A stretch of 64,000 nt of DNA from Balneola sp. (GCA_002694685.1 NZMW01000010.1:496001-560000); one strand, 5' to 3'; shown: positions 17,522 to 25,706, counted from the stretch's first letter. Notes: generated from the sequence alone by a model not told the origin. Program-made: numbers and translations.

Positions 17522-17669
17522 GTCATCCTGAGCAAAGGGATGTTTGAATTAAGCCTGGGAATGTTTACGCGAAGGATCTCAAACTCAGCCATGGCAATTC
17601 GTTCAATCTTTGAGATCCCTCGTGTTCTGCTAGGTCACCTATAGCAACCCAGTAATCACTCGGGATGAC
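17522..17669 (+). repeat. Hairpin-ended dispersed element between the two 141-bp repeats
   Basis: It starts GTCATCCTGAGC and ends CTCGGGATGAC. An inner stretch (GCGAAGGATCTCAAACTCAG) is found in reverse orientation in the right half of the element at 26041-26257, which shows the two are related. Confidence 0.75.
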
Positions 17670-17715
17670 AATTGGCTCTGCATATATTTTGTATTGGAGC
17701 TTTATAGGTTGGTAT

Positions 17716-17856
17716 CCTAATCAAACAGGACCCTATCCCCGGCCCTTTCCCTAACGCACTTTATTAATGAAGTGGATGTAGAACCTAGATCTGAGGGTAT
17801 TTATGTAATTGAGGTGTGTTATCAAGTATGCGCCAGGGCAAGGGAGCTCCTTAGTG
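17716..17856 (+). repeat. 141-bp direct repeat, copy 2
   Basis: Direct copy of 17301-17441 at a 415-bp offset, same orientation. Everything from 17857 to the S9 gene start at 18047 is AT-rich and contains no supported feature, presumably the promoter region of that gene. Confidence 0.85.
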
Positions 17857-18046
17857 ATATCTGTTGCCAAAACACCCACTCAATACTCAAATCTCACTAC
17901 TAATTACTAATAAACTAAAAACCCACTCAATCCCAGATAATTCGCCAATACTGTTTAGGATTTACTATTATAGTCGCAGTAAAATCACTAGCTCTAAAAT
18001 GGCCGCTTCTGTAAGCCCACACAACTCGTAATAAAATTCCTCTGTT

Positions 18047-20923
18047 ATGAACCGATCGATCTCTTTTCTACTCTCTTTCCTTTTTCTTGTAATGCTTGCT
18101 GAGGTAGGCACCGCCCAGAACAAAGTTCCTCTCACTTATAAAGACTTTGATCAGTGGAAGTCCATCTCCGGACAAACCCTCACGCCCGACGGTCGGTTTT
18201 TGATATATGCACTCAATCCGCAGGAAGGCGACGGTGCAATCAAGGTGCAAAACCTTCGCAATAACAAAGAGGTCTCGCATGCGCGTGGTGAACGTTTTGA
18301 AGTGAGTTATGATGGCCGAACCTTGGTTCATTTCATTACGGCTCCTTATGACATGGTAAGGCAGGCGCTGATCGATGGGGAGAAGCCAGATGAGAAGTTT
18401 GATGATACCCTGGCGGTCTATTCGATCTATGAAGGCGATTTGGAAACATTTCCTGAGGTTGGATCTTTTAAACTACCGGAGCGATCTGGAGTATGGCTGG
18501 CGTATTTATACGATCGGGATACCGAGGAGAAAAAAGCTGAATCTGAAACCGATGTAGAAGGAGAGTCTGCAGATGATGCTGATTCCACTACGACCGAGAC
18601 GATTATTGAACAGGAGTTAGTACTTCGGAATCTTGAAACCGGAGAAGAGACGATGATCGAGTATGTAGAAGATTATTTCTTTTCCAGACATGGAGAGCGT
18701 TTGGTCTATGTAATGGCCGATGAAGATTCGGTTCAGACTCCCGGAGTTCATAGTCTTGAAACAGAAACCGGCAATACAATGACCATCAGCAGCGGACTGC
18801 AGTCTTACAAGTCTGTGGTGATGGATTCTTCGGCATCACGTATTGCGTTCTTGGCCAGACCCGCCGATGAAGAGAACGGCGAAGGTGAAGAAGCTGAAGA
18901 TAAAAAGAAAGAAGCCGATGAGGATGCCGAACCTGAGTTTTACACACTCTACTTCTGGGAAGAAGGAATGGATGAAGCAGAGGCACTCGTCGATGAATCT
19001 TCTGACTTGCTGAATGAGGGATGGATGGTGAACGAATACGCTTCCCCCGAATTTTCCCACAACGGAAACCGGCTCTATTTTGGAATTGCACCCGAGCCGT
19101 TTCGCAGAGACACTACCGTTGAGAAAATTGATATTGCCTCGGTGGATATCTGGAACTGGAAAGACGACCGCCTGCAACCGGAGCAGAAATTGCAGATCGA
19201 TGAGGACAAGAAGAGAACCTATAAAAGTGTTTATCACATTGCAGAAAAGTCCTTCATTCAGCTCGAAGATGATGAAATGAGATCAATTTCGGTGCCGGAC
19301 CGGGGAGATGCAGACTATGCCATTGGCACACACAACTTGCCCTATATGTATCTCAAGCAGTGGGAAGGATACCCGATGTATAATGATGTTTATTGGGTGG
19401 ATGTGAAAACAGGAGAGCGGAAGCAGTTTGGTGAAAAGGTGAAAGCTTCCCTCACGCTTTCTCCCGGAGGCACCTACGCCGCTTGGTACGATTATAAAGA
19501 CCGTAACTGGTACGTCAAAAATTTGGAAACACAGGCATTAGTTTCTCTTACGGATGAATTGGATATCCCTTTTTATGATGAACTGCATGATAGTCCTTCC
19601 GACCCCGGACCATACGGAGTAGAAGGGTGGACCAAAGATGACAACCAACTTATTATCCGTGATAGGTACGACCTTTGGGTATTTGATCCCGCCGGAAATG
19701 CAGATCCCTATATCCTCACTGATGGCCATGGCAGAGAGAACGAGATAACCTACCGCTCCTTTTCTAAAGATCCCGAAAGCCGGTGGTTTTCTTCCGATGA
19801 GGTGTGGTTGAGTGCCACCTATGAATCTGACAAATCATCGGCGGTGCTTCGTACCGAATTTGGTTCGGCCAGCAAGCCCAGGGAACTCACAAGAGGAGAT
19901 TACAACCTGTATACTCCTCAGAAGGCAAGGGAAGATAATAGCTGGATAGTTCGAAAAAGCACCTTCAAAGAATACCCCGATATTCACATTACCGACAACC
20001 GTTTCAGGAAGTTTGAGCAGGTCACCAATGCGAACCCACAGCAGAAGAACTATCTTTGGGGTGATGTGGAACTCTTCAACTATACGAGCCTGGATGGTGA
20101 GTCGCTTGATGCGTTGCTGTACACTCCCGAAAACTTCGACCCGGAGAAGAAATACCCTATGATTGTTTATTTCTACGAGCGCAGCTCAGACGGACTACAC
20201 CGCTACCGGGCGCCCGCTCCATCCGCTTCTATTATTACTCCCGCCTTTTACACCAGTCGCGGATATATCGTGGCCATGCCCGACATAACCTACAAAATTG
20301 GTAATCCCGGACGTAGCGCAGAAGATGCTGTGATCGGAATGTCCCTCAATCTGATTGATAAGGGCTTTGTGGACGAGGATAATATTGGACTTCAGGGACA
20401 AAGCTGGGGTGGGTATCAGATTGCCCATATCATTACCCGAACCAATATGTTTAAGGCTGCGATGGCCGGCGCTCCCGTAGTGAATATGACGAGTGCCTAC
20501 GGTGGTATTCGATGGGGATCCGGACTCAACCGGCAGTTCCAGTATGAGAAAACGCAAAGCCGGATTGGCGGTACGCTATGGGAAAAACCGTTGTACTACA
20601 TCGAGAACTCACCGCTCTTTTTTGCGGACCGGGTTGATACTCCACTACTGATGATGCATAACGATGCCGACGGAGCCGTACCCTGGTATCAGGGCATTGA
20701 ATTTTTTACGGCCCTCAAGAGACTGAGTCAGCCGGTCTGGATGCTCACATATAATGATGAGGCGCATAACCTGCGCAAGCGCGTAAACCGGAAAGACCTG
20801 CAGCGACGGATGCAGCAGTTTTTCGATCACTACCTGATGGGTGCACCCGAGCCGGTCTGGATGAAATACGGAGTACCCGCCATCGAGAAAGGTAAAAATC
20901 AGGGATTTGAGTTGGAGGAGTAG
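18047..20923 (+). CDS. S9-family exported peptidase (large)
   Basis: 958 residues with a signal peptide (ISFLLSFLFLVMLAEVGTAQ). A long beta-propeller region (about 30-650) contains an acidic, low-complexity insert (about 160-185) and another (about 275-295, ENGEGEEAEDKKKEADEDA). The C-terminal hydrolase domain has Ser786 in LQGQSWGGYQIA, the Asp in MMHNDADGAVPW and the His in YNDEAHNLRK, a complete S9 triad. The N-terminal half is longer than in typical DPP-IV-like enzymes. The likely role is extracellular or periplasmic peptide hydrolysis, complementary to the S9 and M24 enzymes on its left. The AT-rich restriction-modification island begins directly after it. Confidence 0.92.
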   Translation: MNRSISFLLSFLFLVMLAEVGTAQNKVPLTYKDFDQWKSISGQTLTPDGRFLIYALNPQEGDGAIKVQNLRNNKEVSHARGERFEVSYDGRTLVHFITAPYDMVRQALIDGEKPDEKFDDTLAVYSIYEGDLETFPEVGSFKLPERSGVWLAYLYDRDTEEKKAESETDVEGESADDADSTTTETIIEQELVLRNLETGEETMIEYVEDYFFSRHGERLVYVMADEDSVQTPGVHSLETETGNTMTISSGLQSYKSVVMDSSASRIAFLARPADEENGEGEEAEDKKKEADEDAEPEFYTLYFWEEGMDEAEALVDESSDLLNEGWMVNEYASPEFSHNGNRLYFGIAPEPFRRDTTVEKIDIASVDIWNWKDDRLQPEQKLQIDEDKKRTYKSVYHIAEKSFIQLEDDEMRSISVPDRGDADYAIGTHNLPYMYLKQWEGYPMYNDVYWVDVKTGERKQFGEKVKASLTLSPGGTYAAWYDYKDRNWYVKNLETQALVSLTDELDIPFYDELHDSPSDPGPYGVEGWTKDDNQLIIRDRYDLWVFDPAGNADPYILTDGHGRENEITYRSFSKDPESRWFSSDEVWLSATYESDKSSAVLRTEFGSASKPRELTRGDYNLYTPQKAREDNSWIVRKSTFKEYPDIHITDNRFRKFEQVTNANPQQKNYLWGDVELFNYTSLDGESLDALLYTPENFDPEKKYPMIVYFYERSSDGLHRYRAPAPSASIITPAFYTSRGYIVAMPDITYKIGNPGRSAEDAVIGMSLNLIDKGFVDEDNIGLQGQSWGGYQIAHIITRTNMFKAAMAGAPVVNMTSAYGGIRWGSGLNRQFQYEKTQSRIGGTLWEKPLYYIENSPLFFADRVDTPLLMMHNDADGAVPWYQGIEFFTALKRLSQPVWMLTYNDEAHNLRKRVNRKDLQRRMQQFFDHYLMGAPEPVWMKYGVPAIEKGKNQGFELEE

Positions 20924-20950
20924 AGAAGTGCAATGCGGAAGGTGAATTTG

Positions 20951-20983
20951 CGCCTTCCGGTGAGGTTTGCAAGTTGGGGTGTG
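20951..20983 (+). repeat. Dispersed motif CGCCTTCCGGTGAGGTTTGC (copy 2)
   Basis: Near-identical to 17247-17281. With the preceding GGAAGG (starting at 20938) it can form a small hairpin against CCTTCC, possibly acting as the S9 gene terminator. The 12-mer TTCCGGTGAGGT at 20955-20966 reappears as its exact reverse complement at 24436-24447, beyond the restriction gene. Confidence 0.65.
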
Positions 20984-21025
20984 AGTCAATGTAAAAGGAA
21001 TATTTCGCACATTTTGTTTACGTTA

Positions 21026-21062
21026 TTGACAACAATTATTTTGTTTACTATATTGTAAACAA
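21026..21062 (+). promoter_or_regulatory. Sigma70-like promoter with palindromic operator over the -10
   Basis: TTGACA (21026-21031), a 17-bp spacer, then TATATT (21049-21054). The palindrome TTGTTTAC-TATATT-GTAAACAA (21041-21062) has perfect 8-bp arms centred exactly on the -10 box. A further TTGTTTAC-like half site lies upstream (about 21014-21021). The first ORF of the small-gene operon starts at 21085. The layout is that of a repressor-controlled promoter; the 59-residue HTH protein encoded at 21392 is the obvious candidate repressor. Confidence 0.7.
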
Positions 21063-21084
21063 CTTCAAACGAAAAGTTTTAAAA

Positions 21085-21411
21085 ATGATTAATGAAAAAC
21101 AGAGTCTATCAGAGTTTTTCACAGGGACGCAAATGTTTTGCGGAAACATCAGGGGAAAAGAAGAAGCATCAGATAAGATGTTTCGGTTTAAAATCGTGCT
21201 GAGTGAAAGTGATAAAAGAATAGCGATCCCCGAAGAGTTTATTGAAGAAACGAAAGAATGGAAACCCGCATGTTCTGGGTGGAGATTAGAAGATATACTA
21301 GATTCAAAAGGACTATTTCTGGATTTTGGGCAGAAAAGATATATTAAGCCAACAGCCAAAGTTTGGGCTGAAATCAGAAGTGCTCTAAAATATGAATGCC
21401 AAAGACCTTGA
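21085..21411 (+). CDS. Hypothetical protein of restriction-modification island
   Basis: 108 residues, no signal peptide and no recognised family. The composition is mixed, with a segment of alternating charged and aromatic residues (ETKEWKPACSGWRLEDILD). It starts 23 bp after the palindromic operator, without a clear Shine-Dalgarno sequence. Its 3' end overlaps the HTH gene by 20 bp, which suggests translational coupling and supports it as a real gene. The AT-rich base use matches the island and differs from the flanking peptidase genes. It could be an accessory or control protein of the island; no function can be assigned. Confidence 0.6.
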   Translation: MINEKQSLSEFFTGTQMFCGNIRGKEEASDKMFRFKIVLSESDKRIAIPEEFIEETKEWKPACSGWRLEDILDSKGLFLDFGQKRYIKPTAKVWAEIRSALKYECQRP

Positions 21412-21571
21412 ATGCTTTTTCGAAACCCGACCAGCTATAAACAAGTCAGCTTTTTGTAAGGAAGTGGGAATTTCCCGTCAGTATTTAAATATGATCTTGA
21501 ATGGGGAACGACCTTTAACGGATGAGACCATTTATAAAATGACAGAAATTCTAAAAAAATATGGATACTAA
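21392..21571 (+). CDS. Small helix-turn-helix (Cro/XRE-like) protein, 59 aa
   Basis: 59 residues. MNAKDLECFFETRPAINK is followed by SAFCKEVGISRQYLNMILNG (about 19-38) and a third-helix region ending LKKYGY. The segment FCKEVGISRQYLNMILNGE has the helix-turn-helix pattern seen in Cro/XRE-type regulators (helix, GIS turn, recognition helix). It overlaps the previous ORF by 20 bp and precedes the next small ORF by 15 bp. It is likely to bind the palindrome at 21041-21062 and autoregulate this operon, like phage repressors or controller proteins of restriction-modification systems; that target is an inference from position. Confidence 0.7.
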   Translation: MNAKDLECFFETRPAINKSAFCKEVGISRQYLNMILNGERPLTDETIYKMTEILKKYGY

Positions 21572-21586
21572 TTAAACGATAGAACA

Positions 21587-21784
21587 ATGAAACAGCTTTT
21601 TTGGAAAGATAAAACCGGCCGTGGATTTTCAAATATACTCACTTTTGAAGATGTGCTTGGTTTAGAAAATGAAGAAGACTGGAACGGTGAAATGCTTCAA
21701 GATTGGGTGGAGGAATGTGAACCGGGCGATAGGTGGGAAAATAGAGTTAGTGAAATTACTTGTATTGATAAAGATTTTTTTTAA
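21587..21784 (+). CDS. Hypothetical acidic small protein
   Basis: 65 residues, acidic and tryptophan-rich (NEEDWNGEMLQDWVEECEPGDRWENR). No family is recognised and there is no signal peptide or membrane segment. It lies 15 bp after the HTH gene and ends 45 bp before the methyltransferase start, all on the same strand. Charge and size resemble small inhibitors or DNA-mimic proteins, but nothing in the sequence proves this. Reality of the gene is supported by its tight spacing and full-length ORF, with no other feature in the gap. Confidence 0.5.
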   Translation: MKQLFWKDKTGRGFSNILTFEDVLGLENEEDWNGEMLQDWVEECEPGDRWENRVSEITCIDKDFF

Positions 21785-21792
21785 AAACTTTC

Positions 21793-21835
21793 TTTGATAT
21801 GTAAGAATTATGTTTATCTTTGGGACAAAATGTCA
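21793..21835 (+). promoter_or_regulatory. FCB-type promoter plus palindrome at the methyltransferase start
   Basis: TTTG (21793-21796) and TATCTTTG (21815-21822) match the Bacteroidota -33/-7 consensus with 18 bp between. Immediately downstream, at the expected transcription start, is the quasi-palindrome GGACAAAATGTCA (21823-21835; arms GACA/TGTC). The methyltransferases M.SsoII and M.Ecl18kI, which also carry an N-terminal HTH, repress themselves through a site that I recall as GGACAAATTGTCC. The match in sequence and position suggests the same autoregulation here. Confidence 0.6.
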
Positions 21836-23125
21836 AAATCAGTCCCATATATGGAAAACAAGTTCAGTACTTTAAGAGAAAAAGCGGGTTTGTCAATTGA
21901 AGATGTTGCTAATATTACTGACTATAGTAAAAGGCAGGTATATAGGTGGGAGAATGGAAAATCTAAGCCAAAAAAGCCCATCTTTGACGAACTAATAAGG
22001 ATAGCTGAAAATGGGACTACTTATAGAGCAAATGGTAAAACAGAATTTACCTTTATAGATCTTTTTGCTGGTATTGGTGGTATGAGAAGAGCCTTTGAAG
22101 GGGTAGGTGGTAAATGTGTTTTTACAAGTGAATGGAACAAATATTCCAGACAAACTTACTCTGCCAATTACGAATTAGATCATGCTATAGCCGGTGATAT
22201 AACCAAGATTAAAGAAGAAGACATCCCTGAACATGACTTATTACTTGCTGGTTTTCCTTGCCAGCCATTTTCAATAGCGGGTGTTTCAAAGAAAAACTCT
22301 TTAGGTACTCCGCATGGATTTGAAGATAAGACTCAAGGAACTCTATTCTTTGATATTGCAAGAATATTAAAGCATCACCAACCTTCTGCAATCCTGTTAG
22401 AAAATGTTAAGAACCTAGTAAGTCATGATGGAGGAAAAACATTTCAAGTCATAAAAGATACTTTAACGGAGTTAGGATACTATTTTGATACCCGAGTTAT
22501 AGATGCTAAATCGTACTTACCGCAACATAGGGAAAGAATATTTATAGCAGGGTTTCGAACTGATATGGACTTTAATTTCGATGAATTGAACATTCCTTCT
22601 ACAGATACTGGTCCAAAGCTAGAATCTATTTTACATCCCCAAAACGGATCACAGGAAGAAGAACCACCATATACAATTGGAGAAAAAGCTACGGTTAATG
22701 ATAAATATACATTAAGTGATAAACTGTGGAATTATCTTCAAGATTATGCTGAGAAGCATAGAAAGAGAGGTAATGGTTTTGGTTTTGGTTTGGTAGGTCC
22801 TAATGACACATCTAGAACTCTTTCAGCTCGATATTATAAAGATGGTTCAGAAATACTTTTGAAACAAAAAGGAAAAAATCCAAGAAGACTTACTCCAAGA
22901 GAATGTTCCAGATTGATGGGTTTTGATAGACCAACTGAAAATGGTTTTATTATCCCTGTTTCTGATACTCAGGCTTACCAGCAATTTGGTAATGCTGTTG
23001 CTGTCCCTGTTGTAGAAGATATTGCAAAATTCATGAGTCCCTTCATTGTTGAAGAAAAAAAGCATTCAGGTCAAATATTTATCTTTTCTGGTACAGATGA
23101 TAAGCGATATGCTTACGATGGCTAA
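21830..23125 (+). CDS. DNA (cytosine-5) methyltransferase, Dcm/EcoRII-like, with N-terminal HTH
   Basis: 431 residues from the ATG at 21830; an in-frame TTG at 21794 and an ATG at 21851 are alternatives. Residues about 10-62 form an XRE-type HTH (AGLSIEDVANITDYSKRQVYRWENGK). The catalytic domain has FIDLFAGIGGMRR (I), GFPCQPFS with Cys144 (IV), ENVKNL (VI), LPQHRERIF (VIII) and the C-terminal FGNAVAVPV (X). The sequence around these motifs, for example AGVSKKNSLG and RTLSARYYKDGSEIL, closely follows E. coli Dcm, predicting 5-methylcytosine in CCWGG. It lies 48 bp upstream of the EcoRII-like endonuclease gene and protects the host from it. The HTH probably autoregulates the operon. Confidence 0.95.
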   Translation: MSKSVPYMENKFSTLREKAGLSIEDVANITDYSKRQVYRWENGKSKPKKPIFDELIRIAENGTTYRANGKTEFTFIDLFAGIGGMRRAFEGVGGKCVFTSEWNKYSRQTYSANYELDHAIAGDITKIKEEDIPEHDLLLAGFPCQPFSIAGVSKKNSLGTPHGFEDKTQGTLFFDIARILKHHQPSAILLENVKNLVSHDGGKTFQVIKDTLTELGYYFDTRVIDAKSYLPQHRERIFIAGFRTDMDFNFDELNIPSTDTGPKLESILHPQNGSQEEEPPYTIGEKATVNDKYTLSDKLWNYLQDYAEKHRKRGNGFGFGLVGPNDTSRTLSARYYKDGSEILLKQKGKNPRRLTPRECSRLMGFDRPTENGFIIPVSDTQAYQQFGNAVAVPVVEDIAKFMSPFIVEEKKHSGQIFIFSGTDDKRYAYDG

Positions 23126-23173
23126 TGTTATTTCAAAATAAAATTGATTGAAATTTTAGGAAAAATATAAAAA

Positions 23174-24373
23174 ATGAATCGGGGACAACTATCCAATTAT
23201 TTTACAAGTATTGCAGTAAAAAGACTTAGTAATGTTGAGGCTAATCTTGAGACATCCAATCAGCATGAATTTAATGGTGTTGCGCAACTCAAGAAAATAT
23301 TTGGTCAAGAAAGGGTTAAGGTTAGCTCAAAGTTTTTATATCTGACTGACGAAAATAGTTTAATTGAAAGTGGTTTTTTGACGTGGTATGATGCCCGGGA
23401 AAATCACCCAACGCGTTCTGAATACAGGCTTTACTTTCCGACTAATGATGTAACTAAGGTCGCCCAATCTAGTGACTTGTTAATCTTGTTAAAACTTAAA
23501 GATGATACTTTTGTTACGATTATTTGTGCTTCTGAAAGTACAATTGAAAGTCAATTAATTTGGTTATTTGGTCTATCTGGAGAGTTGGATAACTTTGATA
23601 CCAAGGTTTTTGAAGATCAAACAGACGAAGAGTTATCCTTTGCCTCAAAATTAATAATTGAAGAGTTAGGTATTGAAACAGTTAGTGGGAATGAAAATTA
23701 CCTTGACTTAATACTTGAAAAATTTGGGGAAGAATTCCCATCAACCTATGAGTTTTCAAGTTTTGCTAGAAGTACTTTGCCAGATGTTTCTTCTTTAGAT
23801 GATCCGGATAAAGCTTTAGTAACTTGGATAGAGAGAGAAGAGTTACTATTTAAAACTTTAGAGGAGTTCAAAGTCAATAAAAAATTAGAAGCAGGTTTTG
23901 ACGATGTTGACAACTTTATAAAGTATTCATTAAGTGTTCATAACAGAAGGAAGTCAAGAATTGGGTATGCTTTAGAATATCACTTAGCCAAAATATTTGA
24001 CGATTATGAATTGAATTATGCTCATGGGAAGATCACAGAAAATCGTTCCAAACCTGATTTTATTTTCCCAAGTATAGAAGATTATAAAAAGGAATCTTAC
24101 CCAATAGAATGTTTAACAATGTTAGGTGTAAAGTCGACTTGTAAAGACAGGTGGCGTCAAGTATTGTCAGAAGCAGCGAGATTGTCAATGAAAAACCTGT
24201 TTACACTTGAACCCAGTATTACCGTAAACCAAACTGATGAAATGAGGGCAAATAATTTACAACTAATTCTGCCGGAAGATTTACACTCAACATATGATGA
24301 TTTGCAATTAGATTACTTAATGAAATTATCCGAGTTTATTAATTTGACTAAGGAAAAGCAGGACAATTGTTGA
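23174..24373 (+). CDS. EcoRII-family type IIE restriction endonuclease
   Basis: 399 residues, against about 404 for EcoRII. The C-terminal catalytic domain (about 240-375) matches EcoRII closely: SVHNRRKSRIGYALEYHL, ENRSKPDFIFPS, LGVKSTCKDRWRQVL and LFTLEPSI. From recall of EcoRII, the PD-(D/E)xK residues correspond to Asp295 (KPDF), Lys320 (GVK) and Lys324 (TCK). The N-terminal part (1-200) would be the DNA-binding effector domain typical of type IIE enzymes, but is much less similar. It should cut unmethylated CCWGG. It is encoded just after the Dcm-like methyltransferase, on the same strand, in AT-rich DNA unlike the surrounding genes. No truncation is apparent. Confidence 0.9.
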   Translation: MNRGQLSNYFTSIAVKRLSNVEANLETSNQHEFNGVAQLKKIFGQERVKVSSKFLYLTDENSLIESGFLTWYDARENHPTRSEYRLYFPTNDVTKVAQSSDLLILLKLKDDTFVTIICASESTIESQLIWLFGLSGELDNFDTKVFEDQTDEELSFASKLIIEELGIETVSGNENYLDLILEKFGEEFPSTYEFSSFARSTLPDVSSLDDPDKALVTWIEREELLFKTLEEFKVNKKLEAGFDDVDNFIKYSLSVHNRRKSRIGYALEYHLAKIFDDYELNYAHGKITENRSKPDFIFPSIEDYKKESYPIECLTMLGVKSTCKDRWRQVLSEAARLSMKNLFTLEPSITVNQTDEMRANNLQLILPEDLHSTYDDLQLDYLMKLSEFINLTKEKQDNC

Positions 24374-24518
24374 CTAAATAATCTTATGTAGATTGTTTAG
24401 GGTTTTCCACATCACCCACATAAACAATCCCTATCACCTCACCGGAACCTTTCCACCTGCATCTTCTTTATACCCACCGAAGTAAGAGTCAATTTTAACG
24501 AACTACGAAAACTTATTT

Positions 24519-25340
24519 ATGAAAAGATTTATACCAATAGCAGCGATTCTATTTTTGATTGGAGCATGTGGGCAAAATGAAAAGTACAACGGAAACCAAG
24601 TCAATGTGGTGGGGCAGGAGATCAGCTACTCCACTGGTGAAACGACGATGAACGGGTACATTGCCCAGGATGAAAATGATTTTCAACAGCGACCGGGAAT
24701 TTTGGTGGTTCACGAATGGTGGGGCCATGATGAGCATGCCCGAAACAGTGCCGACAAACTAGCGGAGCTGGGCTACGTAGCGCTCGCCGTAGATATGTAT
24801 GGAAACGGTAAGCAAGCCACGCATCCGGATGATGCCATGAAGTTCTCCAACAACGTGATGAGTAATTTCGAAACCGCCGAGGCTCGCTTCAATGCCGCCT
24901 TGGAAACCCTCAAAAACCGGGGCAATGTTGATTCCACCAAAATCGGTGCCATAGGATACTGCTTTGGCGGAAGCGTGATTCTGGCCATGGCTAACTCCGG
25001 TGCTGATCTGGACGGTATCGCTGCTTTCCATGCGGGCCTTCAGCTTCCGGTGATGCCTCAGGAAGGGGTGAAATCCCGAGTGCTGGTCCTTAACGGCGCA
25101 GACGATCCGTTTGTAACGGAAGAGCAAGTAGCCAACCTCACCAGCGGATACGAAGACATTAACGCCGATTATCAATATATCAGCTATGACGGAGCAGTTC
25201 ACGCCTACACCAATCCCGGTGCGGATTCACTAGGTCAGAAGTTCGAACTCCCCCTCGCTTACAATGCCGAGGCCGACAGCCTTTCCTGGGAAGAGATGAA
25301 GACTTTCTTCAGCGAAACTTTTGCTGACACGGAAATGTGA
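24519..25340 (+). CDS. Dienelactone hydrolase-family lipoprotein
   Basis: 273 residues. A lipoprotein signal (LFLIGAC, Cys17) is followed by an alpha/beta-hydrolase of the DLH type. The triad is Cys148 (IGAIGYCFGG), Asp195 or Asp196 (NGADDPF) and His228 (DGAVHAYT). The oxyanion-side motif VVHEWWGHDEHARN is also typical. Family members hydrolyse esters or lactones; a periplasmic lipoprotein form is common in Bacteroidota and its natural substrate is not known. A terminator-like hairpin follows at 25374. It stands alone, just right of the restriction-modification island. Confidence 0.9.
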   Translation: MKRFIPIAAILFLIGACGQNEKYNGNQVNVVGQEISYSTGETTMNGYIAQDENDFQQRPGILVVHEWWGHDEHARNSADKLAELGYVALAVDMYGNGKQATHPDDAMKFSNNVMSNFETAEARFNAALETLKNRGNVDSTKIGAIGYCFGGSVILAMANSGADLDGIAAFHAGLQLPVMPQEGVKSRVLVLNGADDPFVTEEQVANLTSGYEDINADYQYISYDGAVHAYTNPGADSLGQKFELPLAYNAEADSLSWEEMKTFFSETFADTEM

Positions 25341-25373
25341 TAGACTCACATTAAAGGATATAGTTTATTCTAC

Positions 25374-25407
25374 AAAGGATGTCATGAACAATGGCATCCT
25401 TTTTTTG
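25374..25407 (+). terminator. Rho-independent terminator after DLH gene
   Basis: Hairpin AAAGGATGTCA / TGGCATCCTTT (one G-T pair) with a short loop, followed by a T7 tract, 33 bp after the stop. Confidence 0.85.
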
Positions 25408-25419
25408 TTATCGCCAGAT

Positions 25420-25662
25420 AACGCCCACCCACAGGGTGGCTAAGAGGTGTACGCAACGCCCCTGTCATCCCGAACGAAGCGCATGCGGAGAGAGGGATCC
25501 CATGGAAGGGGGCACAATGTTGCAAAGGCGTATGTTTTAAAAAGCAGGGATGCATGAAAAGGGGATCCCTCAGTCGTTCGCTTTAGGGCTCACTCCTTCG
25601 GGATGACATTGCTCGTTTCTGCACTTCTTACGCCCCGTTTCGGGACGATGACGCTAGGGCGT
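25420..25662 (+). repeat. Hairpin-rich dispersed repeat, copy A
   Basis: About 241 bp: AACGCCCACCCACAGGGTGG, then a long imperfect hairpin from GTCATCCCGAA (25464) to TTCGGGATGAC (25607), then ACGCCCCGTTTCGGGACGAT. Copy C (26282-26522) is a direct near-identical copy and copy B (26003-26257) shares the left half. The three surround the GIY-YIG nuclease gene. Confidence 0.9.
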
Positions 25663-25706
25663 CATGTTTTTTGTAAGGAATGGGTTTGGAGTCGCTCTTA
25701 CGTAAT

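Noticed and set aside
17357-17644. 95-residue ORF between the divergent S9 genes
   Set aside because: It runs through the end of a direct repeat and into a hairpin element, both noncoding repeats found elsewhere in the window.
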